Below are positions 48,346 through 60,527 of a stretch of 64,000 nucleotides of DNA, one piece after another; the stretch's first letter is position 1, and every line of letters begins with the position of its first letter. The DNA lies in the NCBI RefSeq assembly GCF_011064595.1, contig NZ_JAALJI010000001.1, forward strand, positions 434,001 to 498,000, read 5' to 3'. Position numbers and translations under genes: made by a program. Under the pieces are notes generated by a model. It was not told the origin of the DNA. It made no database searches and saw nothing but the letters and a program-made list of their open reading frames with translations. This DNA comes from Paludisphaera soli. Lineage in GTDB: Bacteria; Planctomycetota; Planctomycetia; Isosphaerales; Isosphaeraceae.

Positions 48346-49875
48346 ATGAACCGGATTCGACTTCGCCGCCCGCGCCTGCTGGGCTCCTCGCCGCGGCTCC
48401 TCGCCTTCGCTCTCGCCGCGGCATTCACCATGCTCGGCGCGGGCCCCGCGGCACGGGCCCAGGACGCCTGGGACGCGGTCTTCCTGGCGGGGAACAAGAT
48501 CGGCTACATCCACACCTTCATCGAGAAGGTGACGGAGAAGGGCCGGCCCCTGCACCGAGTCCGGGTCGACACGGTGCTGAGCTTCCGCCGCGGCGACGAC
48601 GTGGTGACCCAGAAGATGATGTACGGCACGATCGAGACGCCCGAGGGCGAGGTCCTCCGGCTCGACACCCGGACCCTCACCAGCGACAACGAAATCCGCG
48701 TCTACGGCGATGCGATCAAGGGCCAGATGAAGCTGATCCTCGAAGGCACGAAGCAGCGCCAGGAGCAGGTGATCCCCTGGGGGCCCGAGGTCCGCGGCCC
48801 CTACGCGGCCGAGCAGAGCATGGCCGCGAAGCCCATGACCGAAGGGGAGAGCCGGACGCTCAAGATGTACATCCCCGACCTGAACCGGGTGGTCGACATC
48901 GAGCTGAAGGCTGGGCCGACTTCGGACATCGAGCTGGGCGACGGCGCCAAGCGCCCGCTCCGCAAGGTCGAGCAGCTCGCCACGCTCGACGGCCAGGCCC
49001 GGCCCGAGCTGAGCGCGGTCCTCTGGGTCGACGCCGGCGGACAGGTGCTGAAGCAGGACGTGGACCTGCTGGGCGGGATGACGACCTACCGGACCACCGA
49101 GCAAGGGGCCAAGGCCCCCGGCGGCCGGATCAAGTACGACCAGATCCGGGGCACGATCGTCAAGACGGCCCGCGAGATCCCCACCCCCTACCAGACCCGC
49201 TCCATCAAGTACCTGGTCACGCTGAAGGACGAGGACCCGACCAAGATCATCCCCGCCGACCGTCGGCAGTCGCTCCAGGCTTCGGGAGACGGCAAGTCGG
49301 CCACCCTGACGATCCAGACGATGGGCCCGAACGACGGTGAGGCGGGGACGGCGGCCGTCGACCCCGAGTTCCTCCGCCCCAACGGCATGATCACCAGCGG
49401 CGACGCCCGCGTGAAGCGCCTGGCCGATCGGGCCGCGGGGAACGCTTCCGACCCCTGGGACGCGGCCGTCCGCATCAACCGCTGGGTCTTCCAGAACATG
49501 CGGAGCAACTTCGAGACGACGTTCGCCCCGGCGAGCGAGGCCGCGCTCAACCTGACCGGCGACTGCACCGAGCACTCGGTCCTGGCCGCCGCGATGTCGC
49601 GGGCCCGGGGGATCCCGGCGCGGGTCGCCGTGGGTTTGATCTACGTCGACAGCAAGGAGATGAAGACCAAGGGCTTCGGCTTCCACATGTGGCACGAAGT
49701 CTACGTCAACAACCGCTGGGTCGCGCTCGACTCGTCGTTCGACCAGTCCGAGGTGGACGCCACGCACATCAAGCTGTCGGAGTCGAGCCTGGAGGGGGTC
49801 TCGCCGTTCGAGTCGTTCCTGCCCATCCTCCGCGTCCAGGGGAAGGTGACGATCGAACCCCAGGACATCCGGTGA
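48346..49875 (+). CDS. Exported transglutaminase-like protein
   Basis: A 509-aa protein with a signal peptide (LLAFALAAAFTMLGAGPAARAQ), a long beta-rich N-terminal region, and a C-terminal transglutaminase/protease-like core. The catalytic triad is intact: Cys407 in GDCTEHS, His447 in GFHMWHEV and Asp462 in ALDSSFD. Bacterial members are cysteine proteases or peptide cross-linkers in the periplasm. It is followed after about 105 nt by the sugar-binding lipoprotein but not clearly co-transcribed. Confidence 0.88.
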   Translation: MNRIRLRRPRLLGSSPRLLAFALAAAFTMLGAGPAARAQDAWDAVFLAGNKIGYIHTFIEKVTEKGRPLHRVRVDTVLSFRRGDDVVTQKMMYGTIETPEGEVLRLDTRTLTSDNEIRVYGDAIKGQMKLILEGTKQRQEQVIPWGPEVRGPYAAEQSMAAKPMTEGESRTLKMYIPDLNRVVDIELKAGPTSDIELGDGAKRPLRKVEQLATLDGQARPELSAVLWVDAGGQVLKQDVDLLGGMTTYRTTEQGAKAPGGRIKYDQIRGTIVKTAREIPTPYQTRSIKYLVTLKDEDPTKIIPADRRQSLQASGDGKSATLTIQTMGPNDGEAGTAAVDPEFLRPNGMITSGDARVKRLADRAAGNASDPWDAAVRINRWVFQNMRSNFETTFAPASEAALNLTGDCTEHSVLAAAMSRARGIPARVAVGLIYVDSKEMKTKGFGFHMWHEVYVNNRWVALDSSFDQSEVDATHIKLSESSLEGVSPFESFLPILRVQGKVTIEPQDIR

Positions 49876-49979
49876 CGCGTTGACCGACCCTGGCCGGGGG
49901 GGCACAATGGTCCGGCCAGGCGAACCTTCCCGAACGCGACCCTCCGAGGCCGTCGCGTCGCGCCCCCGGAGCCGAACCG

Positions 49980-50963
49980 ATGCCCCCCCTCAAGCGGCCG
50001 GCGCTGCCGGCCTTGCTGTTGCTTGTGGCCCCCCTGCTCTCCCTCGGATGCGCCGAATCGACCGGCCCCGGGGGGGGCGGGCCGTCGTCGTCCTCGACGC
50101 GGTCTGGCCCCGGGCGGATCGGCGCGGTCCTGCCGACCTTCAACCACCCGTTCTTCCTCGCGATGAAGGAAGGGATGGAGGCCAAGGCGAAGGAACTGGG
50201 CGTGGAGGTCGACGTCCGCGACGGACAGGACGACGACGCCAAGCAGATCGCGCAGGTCGAAACCCTGCTGAACCTGGGCCGCGACGCCGTGATCCTCTGC
50301 CCCCGCGACGAGGACGCCCTGGTCCCGGCCGTCGAGGCCGCGAACCGAGCCAACGTGCCGATCCTGGCGCTCAACCGTCGGATCAACGGCGGCGAGGTCG
50401 TCAGTTACGTCGGCGCGGACGACGCCGAGGGGGGCGTCCTCCAGGGCGAGGAGCTGGTCCGGCTGCTCGGCCCCAAGGGGGGCAAGATCGTCTACCTGGA
50501 AGGGACCGAGGGGTCCAGCCCCCAGCGCAAGCGGAACGCGGGGCTCTCGGCGATCCTCCAGAAGCACCCCGAGATCGAACTGGCCGACAGCCGGTTCGCC
50601 GGCTTCCAGGAGGACAAGGCCAAGAGCGTGATGACCGACCTGGTCCGCCGCTTCAAGCCCGGCGACATCCGCGCCGTGGTCGCCCAGTCCGACGAGATGG
50701 CCCTCCCCGCCGCCGAGGTCGCCCAGGCGGAAGGCTGGAAGGACGTGGTCGTGCTCGGCTTCGACGGCAGCAAAGCCGCGTTCGACGCCGTCCGCGACGG
50801 CCGGCTCAGCTGCACGATCTTGCAAGACCCGCGCGAGCAGGGTGCCCGGGCGGTCGAGGTCATGGCCGCGAAGCTCAAGGGCGAGACTGTCGACCGAGAG
50901 ATCGTGACGCCGCTCCGCCTCATCAACAAGGCGAACGTCGACCAGCACCAGCCGGCGTATTGA
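49980..50963 (+). CDS. Sugar ABC transporter substrate-binding lipoprotein (RbsB-like)
   Basis: A 327-aa periplasmic binding protein of the ribose/galactose group (Peripla_BP_4). A lipoprotein signal ends in LSLGC with the lipidated Cys24, then a Gly/Ser linker. The two lobes show GAVLPTFNHPFFLAMKEGME, AILQKHPEIELA, VVAQSDEMALPAAEVA and VLGFDGSKAAFDAV, the usual family positions. It captures a sugar at the outer face of the inner membrane. The matching ATPase and permease are 4.6 kb downstream, separated by dapF, an M50 protease and lon. Confidence 0.9.
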   Translation: MPPLKRPALPALLLLVAPLLSLGCAESTGPGGGGPSSSSTRSGPGRIGAVLPTFNHPFFLAMKEGMEAKAKELGVEVDVRDGQDDDAKQIAQVETLLNLGRDAVILCPRDEDALVPAVEAANRANVPILALNRRINGGEVVSYVGADDAEGGVLQGEELVRLLGPKGGKIVYLEGTEGSSPQRKRNAGLSAILQKHPEIELADSRFAGFQEDKAKSVMTDLVRRFKPGDIRAVVAQSDEMALPAAEVAQAEGWKDVVVLGFDGSKAAFDAVRDGRLSCTILQDPREQGARAVEVMAAKLKGETVDREIVTPLRLINKANVDQHQPAY

Positions 50964-51012
50964 CGACGGCCCCCCCCTCGTCCTCGAGGGGGGACCGTGA
51001 CGTGGGTCGCGA

Positions 51013-51852
51013 TCAGGCGTCGGGCCATTCGCCGGAGAAGACCTCGGTGGCGGGCCCGGTCATGAAGACCGAGGCGTCGCGAGCGGGCCATTCCAGGTGG
51101 AGGTCGCCGCCCGGCAGGTGGGCGAGCACGCGGCCCTCCGTCCGGCCGCTCAGCACGCCGGCCACGGCGACCGAGCACGCGCCGGTGCCGCAAGCCAGGG
51201 TGATGCCCGACCCCCGCTCCCAGGTCCGCATGCGGACCTCGCGCGGCGAGATCACCTGGGCGATGTGGACGTTCACCCGCTTCGGGAACGTGGGGTGGCG
51301 CTCGATCAGGGGGCCGAGGGCTTCGAGCGGGAAGGCGTCCACGTCGTCCACGAACAGGACGGCGTGAGGGTTCCCCATGGAGACGGCGGTGAGCCGCAGC
51401 TCCTTGCCGCCGATCTCGAGGGGCACGTCGATCGGGGGGTCGCCGGGGAGCGTCGTCGGGATCTCGGCTCCGGCCAGGATGGGGACGCCCATGTCGACCC
51501 GGACCAGCTTCGCCTCGCCGGCCTCGACCGTGAGGTCGAGCGTGAGCACCCCGCGGCCGGTCTCCACCGTGACGCGGGGCTTGCGGGCGATGTCGTGGTC
51601 GTGGATGAACTTGGCGACGCAGCGCACGCCGTTGCCGCACATCTCGCCCTCGGAGCCGTCGACGTTGAACATGCGCATCCGGGCGTCGGCCCGCTCGCTC
51701 GGCATGATCAGGATGAGCCCGTCCGAGCCGATGGCGAAATGGCGGTCGCTGACCGCGCGGGCCAGCGCGCCCGGGTCGGCCGGCGCGGGCTGGGAGAAGG
51801 TCTCGACGTACACGTAGTCGTTGCCGAGGCCGTGCATCTTCGTGAATTTCAT
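51013..51852 (-). CDS. dapF: Diaminopimelate epimerase
   Basis: A 279-aa PLP-independent racemase converting LL- to meso-diaminopimelate for peptidoglycan and lysine. Both catalytic cysteines are present, in [10 protein letters not shown] and in ACGTGACS, and the N-terminus [15 protein letters not shown] is canonical, which fixes ATG 51852 although the frame continues upstream. It is inserted on the opposite strand between the binding-protein gene and the M50 protease. It is consistent with recent evidence that planctomycetes make peptidoglycan. Confidence 0.95.
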   Translation of the reverse strand: MKFTKMHGLGNDYVYVETFSQPAPADPGALARAVSDRHFAIGSDGLILIMPSERADARMRMFNVDGSEGEMCGNGVRCVAKFIHDHDIARKPRVTVETGRGVLTLDLTVEAGEAKLVRVDMGVPILAGAEIPTTLPGDPPIDVPLEIGGKELRLTAVSMGNPHAVLFVDDVDAFPLEALGPLIERHPTFPKRVNVHIAQVISPREVRMRTWERGSGITLACGTGACSVAVAGVLSGRTEGRVLAHLPGGDLHLEWPARDASVFMTGPATEVFSGEWPDA

Positions 51853-52002
51853 GAGCAGGTCGATGAAGTCGGAGGGAGGAGGTCCGCCCGGGGCGTCCGC
51901 GATCGGTTGGCCGACGGGCCGGGCGCGACGGTACCATTGTAGGCTCGACCCCGAACCCGCTTCCAGGCCCGTCGTCCGGCGACGGGGAACTGCGAGGATC
52001 TG

Positions 52003-52791
52003 ATGAGCAGCGTCGCGCCCAGTACGCCCTACGATTTGCGATTCCAGCTCCTGGACGTGCCGGTGCGCGTCCATCCCTTCTTCTGGCTGGTCACGGCGAT
52101 CCTCGGATGGCAGGACGGCGACATCGGCAGGGTCGCGATCTGGATGGCCTGCGTCTTCGCCTCGATCGTGGTCCACGAGATGGGCCACGCGCTGATGGGC
52201 AAGCGGTTCGGCGGCTCCCCCTCCATCGTGCTGTACGGCCTCGGCGGGCTCTGCTATTCCGGGACCGAGCGGACGCCCTGGCAGCGGTTCGCGGTGATCC
52301 TGGCCGGGCCCGGCGCGGGGTTACTCCTGCTGCTCCTGACGCTCGTCGTCACCAGCCTGGCCACCGGGATGACCCCCGGCGACCACCTGGAGTTCATGAA
52401 ACTGGTCGTCGGCGTCACGCCGGACATGGGGACCCTCGTCGAGGCCGGTCGGAAGCTCCCCGGGCGCAACGCCGGCGAGTTCTACTTCGACCTCCTCCAG
52501 ATCAACCTCTACTGGACCCTCGTCAACCTTCTGCCCATCTGGCCGCTCGACGGCGGCCAGGCCACGCAGGTCGTCTGGTCGAAGGTGGACCCGAACCATG
52601 GCGTCCGACGCAGCCACATCCTCTCCCTGCTGACGGCCGGCGTGCTCGCCCTCCTCCTGGGGGTCCGATCGGGGAACCTGTTCCTCGCCGTGTTCATGGG
52701 CTATTTCGCGTTCCTGAACTTCCAGATGCTCCAGTCCATGCACGAAATGAGGGCCTTCGGCCAACGCGACGACGACTGGTGGCGGCAGTGA
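52003..52791 (+). CDS. M50-family site-2 protease-like membrane protein
   Basis: A 262-aa polytopic protein. HEMGH at residues 58-62 lies in a hydrophobic segment and the second metal motif is [11 protein letters not shown], so the zinc site is complete. There are five or six hydrophobic segments and no PDZ domain. It belongs to the compact branch of S2P proteases. The substrate is unknown. It is divergent from dapF and 211 nt upstream of lon. Confidence 0.88.
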   Translation: MSSVAPSTPYDLRFQLLDVPVRVHPFFWLVTAILGWQDGDIGRVAIWMACVFASIVVHEMGHALMGKRFGGSPSIVLYGLGGLCYSGTERTPWQRFAVILAGPGAGLLLLLLTLVVTSLATGMTPGDHLEFMKLVVGVTPDMGTLVEAGRKLPGRNAGEFYFDLLQINLYWTLVNLLPIWPLDGGQATQVVWSKVDPNHGVRRSHILSLLTAGVLALLLGVRSGNLFLAVFMGYFAFLNFQMLQSMHEMRAFGQRDDDWWRQ

Positions 52792-53002
52792 ACATTCGTT
52801 TCGAATTGAACACCGGCCGGTACGTCGATCGACGCCCTAGGTGACGGCGGGTTGTGAATTTACGTCGGAGCGCCGGGGGTCGTCGGGTCACCTCTTCCCT
52901 TTCGCGGCATGTTGGACCACAATTCACGAGTCCGCCCCGACCGAGGCTCGCCGGGGCGTGGCCTCATCCGCGTGCTTTCGAGAGAGAGCAGAATAGGGTT
53001 TC

Positions 53003-55573
<2,571 letters not shown>

Positions 55574-55607
55574 GCCCGTCGCGAACCTCTCCGACCCCGA
55601 CTGCCCG

Positions 55608-57104
55608 ATGCCCCAAGACCCGCATGAGCTTCGCCGCGTCTCGCTGAACGGCCTCACCCGTTCCTTCTCCGGCGTCCGCGCGCTCAAGGGGGTCGACCTG
55701 GAGCTGCGCGGCGGGGAGATCCACGCCCTCTGCGGCGAGAACGGCGCGGGAAAGTCCACGCTCATCCAGATCCTCGGGGGCGTGGTGCGTCCCGACTCGG
55801 GCTCGATCGCCATCGACGGGCGTCCGGTCCGGTTCGCGAACCCGGCCTCGGCGATCGCCGAGGGGATCGCGATCATCCACCAGGAGTTGAGCCTGGTCGA
55901 CCCCTTCACCGTGGCCGAGAACCTGGCGCTGGGGGCCGAGCCCCGATTCGGACCCTGGATCGACCGCCGGGCGATGGCCCGCGAGGCGAGGCGACGGCTC
56001 GACGAACTTGGCTTCGCGCTTGACCCCGACGCCCACGTCGGCACGCTGGCGATCGGCCAGCGGCAGCAGGTGGAGATCGCCAAGGCCCTCGGCCGCGACG
56101 TCCGGGTGCTGGTCCTCGACGAGCCGACCGCCGCGCTCTCGCGGGCCGAGGCCGAGCGACTCTTCGCGGTCCTTCGCGACCTTCGGGCCCGGGGCCTCGC
56201 GATCCTCTACGTCTCGCACCATCTGGAGGAGGTCTTCGCGATCGCCGACCGGATCACGGTCCTCCGCGACGGCTCGCGGGTCGGCTCGTGGCCGACGCCC
56301 GAGACGACGCTCGGCGAGGTCGTCGCCCACATGGTCGGCGAGGCCGTCGACGTCCGCGAGCGCCCGCCCCGCAAGCCCGCCGGCGAGCCGCTCCTGCACG
56401 CGACCCGGGTCGCGGGCAAGACGCTCCGCGGGCTCGACCTGACCGTCGCCGCCGGCGAGGTCGTCGGCCTCACCGGCCTCGCCGGCGCGGGGCACGAAGA
56501 GCTGGCGGCCATCCTCTTCGGGGATGCTTCGCGGGCGGCGGGCGAGATCGCCTGGAAAGGTCGGCCGTTCCGGCCCCGCCACCCGGTCGAGGCGGCGCGT
56601 CGGGGAGTCGCGATGGTCCCCGCCGACCGCCGGGGCCGGGGCCTGATCCCCACGCAGGGCGTCCTGGAGAACATGACGATCGCCAGCGACCGGGACCTGT
56701 CGCGCTGGGGATGGATCGACGGCCGTCGCCGTCGCGAGCTGGCCCGGACGTGGTGCGAGAAGTTCGAGGTGGCCGCCTCGGGGCTCTCCCAGCGCGTGCT
56801 CACGCTCTCGGGCGGAAACCAGCAGAAGGTGCTGCTGGCGCGTTGGGCGGCGCGGAACCCGGAGCTGTTCATCCTCAACGAGCCGACGCGGGGCATCGAC
56901 GTCAAGACCCGCGAGGCCATCCACCGCTGGGTCGACGAGCTGGCCGACGCCGGCCGCAGCGTGCTCCTGATCACGTCCGACACCCAGGAGATGGTCCGAC
57001 TCGCCGACCGCTGCCTCGTGCTTCGCGAGGGGAGGGTCGCGAAGGTCCTCGAACCCCCCGCGCTCACCGAGCACGCCGTCGTCGCCGCCATGGTCGAGGG
57101 CTGA
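55608..57104 (+). CDS. Sugar ABC transporter ATP-binding protein (RbsA/MglA type)
   Basis: A 498-aa double ATPase. The N-terminal domain has Walker A GENGAGKSTLIQ, signature-like LAIGQRQQVEIAKAL and Walker B VLVLDEPTAAL. The second domain has a degenerate Walker A (GLAGAGHEEL), the signature LSGGNQQKVLLARW and FILNEPTRGID. This asymmetry is normal for RbsA/MglA/XylG. It starts 34 nt after lon and is followed 43 nt later by the permease gene. Confidence 0.94.
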   Translation: MPQDPHELRRVSLNGLTRSFSGVRALKGVDLELRGGEIHALCGENGAGKSTLIQILGGVVRPDSGSIAIDGRPVRFANPASAIAEGIAIIHQELSLVDPFTVAENLALGAEPRFGPWIDRRAMAREARRRLDELGFALDPDAHVGTLAIGQRQQVEIAKALGRDVRVLVLDEPTAALSRAEAERLFAVLRDLRARGLAILYVSHHLEEVFAIADRITVLRDGSRVGSWPTPETTLGEVVAHMVGEAVDVRERPPRKPAGEPLLHATRVAGKTLRGLDLTVAAGEVVGLTGLAGAGHEELAAILFGDASRAAGEIAWKGRPFRPRHPVEAARRGVAMVPADRRGRGLIPTQGVLENMTIASDRDLSRWGWIDGRRRRELARTWCEKFEVAASGLSQRVLTLSGGNQQKVLLARWAARNPELFILNEPTRGIDVKTREAIHRWVDELADAGRSVLLITSDTQEMVRLADRCLVLREGRVAKVLEPPALTEHAVVAAMVEG

Positions 57105-57147
57105 GACGGCCCGCCCGCATCGAAGCCGAAGCCCCAAGGGAATCGTC

Positions 57148-58095
57148 ATGCCGCGCCCGCTCCGCTCCGTCCTCAGCCGCCTCCCCCAGATCCTCCTGAT
57201 CGCGGGCGCCCTGGTCCTGATGCTGCGGACCGAGCGGTTCTTCACGCCCGGGACGCTCACGAGCATCCTGACCCAGGCGAGCATCGTCGGCGTGCTGGCC
57301 ATCGGCCAGTCGTTCGTGCTGATCGGCGGAGGATTCGACCTGTCGCAGGGGGCGATGCTGGCGCTCACGGCGGCGACCGTGGGGCGCCTCTCGGAGGCAG
57401 GTTGGTCGGGCCCGGCCTGCATCGCCGCGGCGCTGGCGGTCGGGCTCGCGCTCGGGGCGATCAATGGGTTCTTCGTCTCGGTGGTGCGGACGAACCCGTT
57501 CGTGACCACCCTGAGCACGCTTCTGATCTTCCGGGGTGCCGCATTCATCGCCCTCGGCGGGCGGCCCATCTCCAACATCCGGGTCTTCCAGGCCGTCGAT
57601 TCGGGCTTCCAGATCGGGTCGACCTACATCCCCTATCGTGGCCTGGTCTTCCTGGCGGTCGCGCTGGCCGCGTGGCTCGTGCTGCGACGCTCGGTGTTCG
57701 GCCAGCACGTCTACGCGCTGGGCGGCAACGCCGACGCGGCGAGGCTGGCGGGGGTCCGCACGGTGCGGCTCCGCACCTGGACGTTCGCCCTCAGCGGCCT
57801 GGCTACCGGCCTGGCGACGGTCCTCTTCCTGAGCTGGCTTCGGGTCTCCAAGCCCGACACGGCCGTCGGCTACGAGTTCGACTCGATCGCCGCGTGCGTC
57901 GTCGGCGGAGTCTCGCTCCAGGGCGGGCGCGGGAGCGTCCTCGGCGCGGCGGCCGGCTGCCTGCTGCTCCAGGCCCTGCGCACACAGATCACGATGAGCG
58001 GGTTCCCGGAGGAGTATCGGACGTTCGTCACCGGCCTGGTGATCCTCATCTTCGCCGCCGCCGACGCCCTGGCTCGCCGCAACGAGCGAGGTTGA
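57148..58095 (+). CDS. Sugar ABC transporter permease (RbsC type)
   Basis: A 315-aa membrane permease with about ten hydrophobic segments. The signature IGQSFVLIGGGFDLSQGAML and the later YEFDSIAACVVGGVSLQGGRGSV are typical of BPD_transp_2 sugar permeases (RbsC, XylH). It forms the channel of the importer with the upstream ATPase, and probably uses the binding lipoprotein at 49980-50963. The sugar is not determined. Confidence 0.93.
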   Translation: MPRPLRSVLSRLPQILLIAGALVLMLRTERFFTPGTLTSILTQASIVGVLAIGQSFVLIGGGFDLSQGAMLALTAATVGRLSEAGWSGPACIAAALAVGLALGAINGFFVSVVRTNPFVTTLSTLLIFRGAAFIALGGRPISNIRVFQAVDSGFQIGSTYIPYRGLVFLAVALAAWLVLRRSVFGQHVYALGGNADAARLAGVRTVRLRTWTFALSGLATGLATVLFLSWLRVSKPDTAVGYEFDSIAACVVGGVSLQGGRGSVLGAAAGCLLLQALRTQITMSGFPEEYRTFVTGLVILIFAAADALARRNERG

Positions 58096-58226
58096 GTTGG
58101 GCGGCGGGGACGCGAACTGGACTGGCGGGATTGGCGGCTTTCGCCTAGTCTCCACCTCGCGCCCCCGGTGCGTCGTCGCCGATCGGGGCGGACGGTTCAC
58201 TTCCAGGGAAGGAAGGCGAGGCGGGC

Positions 58227-58889
58227 ATGAAGATCCAGCATCCGCTCCTGATCCAGGCCGTGGGATGCGTCGGCTCGCAGCTGATCCGCGGGCTGGGCCG
58301 AACCTGGGATTTCCACTTCCGATACGAGGACCCCGCGGTCGACCCCGAGGTCGCCCGTCGAGCGGGTCAACGCTACATCTACGCGTTCTTCCACGAGGTC
58401 ATGCTCTTCCCGGCCTACTATTGGAACTGGCCGAGCATGAACATCCTCATCAGCGACCATCGCGACGGCGAGATGATCACGCAGGTCGTCAAGAGGCTGG
58501 GATTCGGCGTGGTCCGGGGCTCCAGCACGCGGGGCGGCGCGCGGGCCCTGCGCGAGATGACGGGGAAGCTCGAAGGGAACCTCTGCGTGACGCCGGACGG
58601 CCCGAGGGGCCCGCGTCGGCACGTCCACCAGGGGATTGCCTACCTGGCCAGCCGGACGGGGCTGCCGGTGGTCGGGACGGGTCTGGCGTTCAAGGACGCC
58701 TGGCGGGCGAAGAGCTGGGACCGCTTCTGCGTCCCCAAGCCCGGCTCCAAGGCGGCCGCCGTCACCCCCGCGCCGGTCTTCATCCCCCCCGACGCCGACC
58801 GCGAGGCGCTGGAGGCCGGCCGGCTGGAGATCGAGCGTCGGATGCAGTCGGCCATGATCGAGGCCGAGGAGTGGGTGGAGAAGCTCTGA
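58227..58889 (+). CDS. DUF374 lysophospholipid acyltransferase-like protein
   Basis: A 220-aa protein with a short N-terminal hydrophobic segment. The DUF374 pattern is clear: FFHEVMLFPAYYW (where acyltransferases have HxxxxD), ISDHRDGEMITQVVKRLGF, RGSSTRGGARALREM and the TPDGPRGPRR motif. Members of this group acylate lipid A-like or lysophospholipid acceptors at the inner membrane. The HxxxxD motif is not strict here, as is usual in this family. It stands alone after the ABC genes. Confidence 0.85.
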   Translation: MKIQHPLLIQAVGCVGSQLIRGLGRTWDFHFRYEDPAVDPEVARRAGQRYIYAFFHEVMLFPAYYWNWPSMNILISDHRDGEMITQVVKRLGFGVVRGSSTRGGARALREMTGKLEGNLCVTPDGPRGPRRHVHQGIAYLASRTGLPVVGTGLAFKDAWRAKSWDRFCVPKPGSKAAAVTPAPVFIPPDADREALEAGRLEIERRMQSAMIEAEEWVEKL

Positions 58890-58996
58890 ACCGGGGTTGC
58901 CAGGAATCGGGCGGCCCGGTACGTTGCGTCGGCATTTCCGCATGATTCGCGTTCCGACCGCCGGCGTCTCGATAGGCCCTCGGTCCATCCCCTGCG

Positions 58997-59674
58997 ATGC
59001 ACGCACACCCCTTGAATCGGCCCCCGATCTCGCAGCCGGTCCGGTGGCTCCTGACGGCCTTGGCGGTCGGCCTGGGAATCATGCTGGCGGTCGCCCGCTC
59101 GCTGGAGCCGGACCCTCGCGGGTATGGCTCGCACGAGCAGCTCGGCCTCGCTCCCTGCTCCTTCCTGGTCGACACGGGACGCTACTGCCCCTTCTGCGGG
59201 GCGACGACGGCCGTGGCTCATGCGACGAGGGGGCGGCTGGATCGGGCCTGGGGGGCGAACCCGGCGGGTGCGCTCGTGGGCCTGCTCGCCGGCCCGCTGA
59301 TCGCCTGGTTGCTGGTGGCCGCCTGGACGCGGAAGCCCTGGGGCTTCCGGTCGCCGGGGGAGCCGCTCGTGGGCCTGCTGTTCCTGATCGTCCTGGTGGG
59401 TTCCGCATTCTGGTTGAAGCGATTTCTTGACGGCCCGGCCCACCTGGCCCCCGCCGGCGCGGCGCCGGCCACCGGCCCGGTCCCGCCCGCGCCCGAACCA
59501 AGGAAGGAGGGGGCGAAGGATGCACCCCCATACGATGACGAGGATGCGACGTCTCGCCGCCACCGTGGCGGCCCTGAGCCTGCTGGTGACCCTCACGGGT
59601 TGCGACCCGCGCACGCTCTTCTACTTCCTGCAGCCCTTCGAGCCCACGATCCCGGCCCCCGGCCCCTCGCTTAA
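58997..59674 (+). CDS. DUF2752 membrane protein with an odd C-terminal run-on
   Basis: The N-terminal 145 residues are a DUF2752 protein: three hydrophobic segments and the cysteine motif YCPFCGATTAVAHA. The frame then runs on for about 80 residues rich in Pro, Arg and His that do not resemble the family, and stops only at 59674, 155 nt inside the following lipoprotein gene. The run-on begins near 59430. A lost stop codon or frameshift is likelier than a designed tail. The function of DUF2752 is unknown. Confidence 0.75.
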   Translation: MHAHPLNRPPISQPVRWLLTALAVGLGIMLAVARSLEPDPRGYGSHEQLGLAPCSFLVDTGRYCPFCGATTAVAHATRGRLDRAWGANPAGALVGLLAGPLIAWLLVAAWTRKPWGFRSPGEPLVGLLFLIVLVGSAFWLKRFLDGPAHLAPAGAAPATGPVPPAPEPRKEGAKDAPPYDDEDATSRRHRGGPEPAGDPHGLRPAHALLLPAALRAHDPGPRPLA

Positions 59675-60230
59675 GGGGAAGAAGGTCGTCGTGCTCTCGG
59701 CCGCCGACGACGGGACCCTGGCCCGCTTCCCCGGGCTCGAACGCGACCTGGCGCGGCAGTTCGCCAACAACCTCAAGAAGAACAAGAAGATCACCACCGT
59801 CGACAGCGAAAAGGTGGCCGACTGGATCCAGGGCCATCCCAAGTGGTCCGACCCCTCCGAGGCCGCCAAGGACTTCGAGGCCGACGTCGTCGTCGTGCTG
59901 GAGGTCGAGATGTTCCAGACCCGGCACCCCGGGAGCCTGAACGTCCTCGAAGGATCGGCCAAGGTGCATATTCAGGCTTTCGAGCTGAAGCACCCCACGA
60001 ACAGCAAGGGGAAGCCGATCACCGACCAGCCCAAGGAGTCGGAGTCGATCTACGACGACTACCAGGAGACGACCTTCCCGATCCGGGGGCCGATCCCGAT
60101 GGACTCCGGCGTCGGCGAGTCCACCTTCAAGAACAAGCTGCTGCAGGTCGTCGCCGACGAGTGTTCCTGGCACTTCATCGAGCACGCCCAGGGCGACGTG
60201 ATCCAGGACGTTCGCTTCAACGGCCGCTGA
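59520..60230 (+). CDS. Exported lipoprotein, 236 aa
   Basis: ATG 59520 follows AAGGAAGGAGG at a normal distance. The signal peptide ends in the lipobox LTGC with Cys28 as the lipidation site. The mature part has VVVLSAADDGTLARFPGLER, ARQFANNLKKNKKITTV and ADVVVVLEVEMFQTRHPG, with a Rossmann-like alternation reminiscent of planctomycete lipoproteins of unknown function. It is encoded in another frame from the end of the DUF2752 gene. It is followed by a long hairpin. Confidence 0.8.
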   Translation: MHPHTMTRMRRLAATVAALSLLVTLTGCDPRTLFYFLQPFEPTIPAPGPSLKGKKVVVLSAADDGTLARFPGLERDLARQFANNLKKNKKITTVDSEKVADWIQGHPKWSDPSEAAKDFEADVVVVLEVEMFQTRHPGSLNVLEGSAKVHIQAFELKHPTNSKGKPITDQPKESESIYDDYQETTFPIRGPIPMDSGVGESTFKNKLLQVVADECSWHFIEHAQGDVIQDVRFNGR

Positions 60231-60279
60231 TCCGCGGGCCGCGCCCGCAGTCGCGGCGACCCGACGACCAATCCGCCTC

Positions 60280-60321
60280 CGGGCCGGGCCCCCGCCGATC
60301 GCGGCGGGGCGTCCCGGCCCG
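60280..60321 (+). terminator. Long hairpin after the lipoprotein gene
   Basis: An outer stem (CGGGCCGGG with CCCGGCCCG) encloses an inner stem (CCCCGCC with GGCGGGG) around GATCG. No T run follows. Its position about 50 nt after the stop fits a transcript end. Confidence 0.45.
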
Positions 60322-60369
60322 TTCGCAATCCGCGCCTTCAGAACCTTTCCGTCCCGGGCCGGGAAGGAG

Positions 60370-60398
60370 TTGTGATCGCGACGCCGCTCCCGTACGAT
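60370..60398 (+). promoter_or_regulatory. Candidate promoter of the ThuA-like gene
   Basis: TTGTGA (60370-60375) and TACGAT (60393-60398) are 17 nt apart. The leader would be about 120 nt. Confidence 0.4.
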
Positions 60399-60527
60399 GA
60401 TTAATCGTTGGAGACGGCGAGACTTCCGGCCCCCATCCGTCGACGCCTCTCGACGGAACCCTCCGAATCCGCCCCGCCCCCCGCCCCGCCCGCGACCTGG
60501 AACCCGCCCCCATCCAGGAGAACCGCC

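Noticed and set aside
52850-52925. Inverted GTGAATT motifs upstream of lon as a heat-shock operator
   Set aside because: The two copies are only about 7 bp and about 60 nt apart; they match neither CIRCE nor another known operator.
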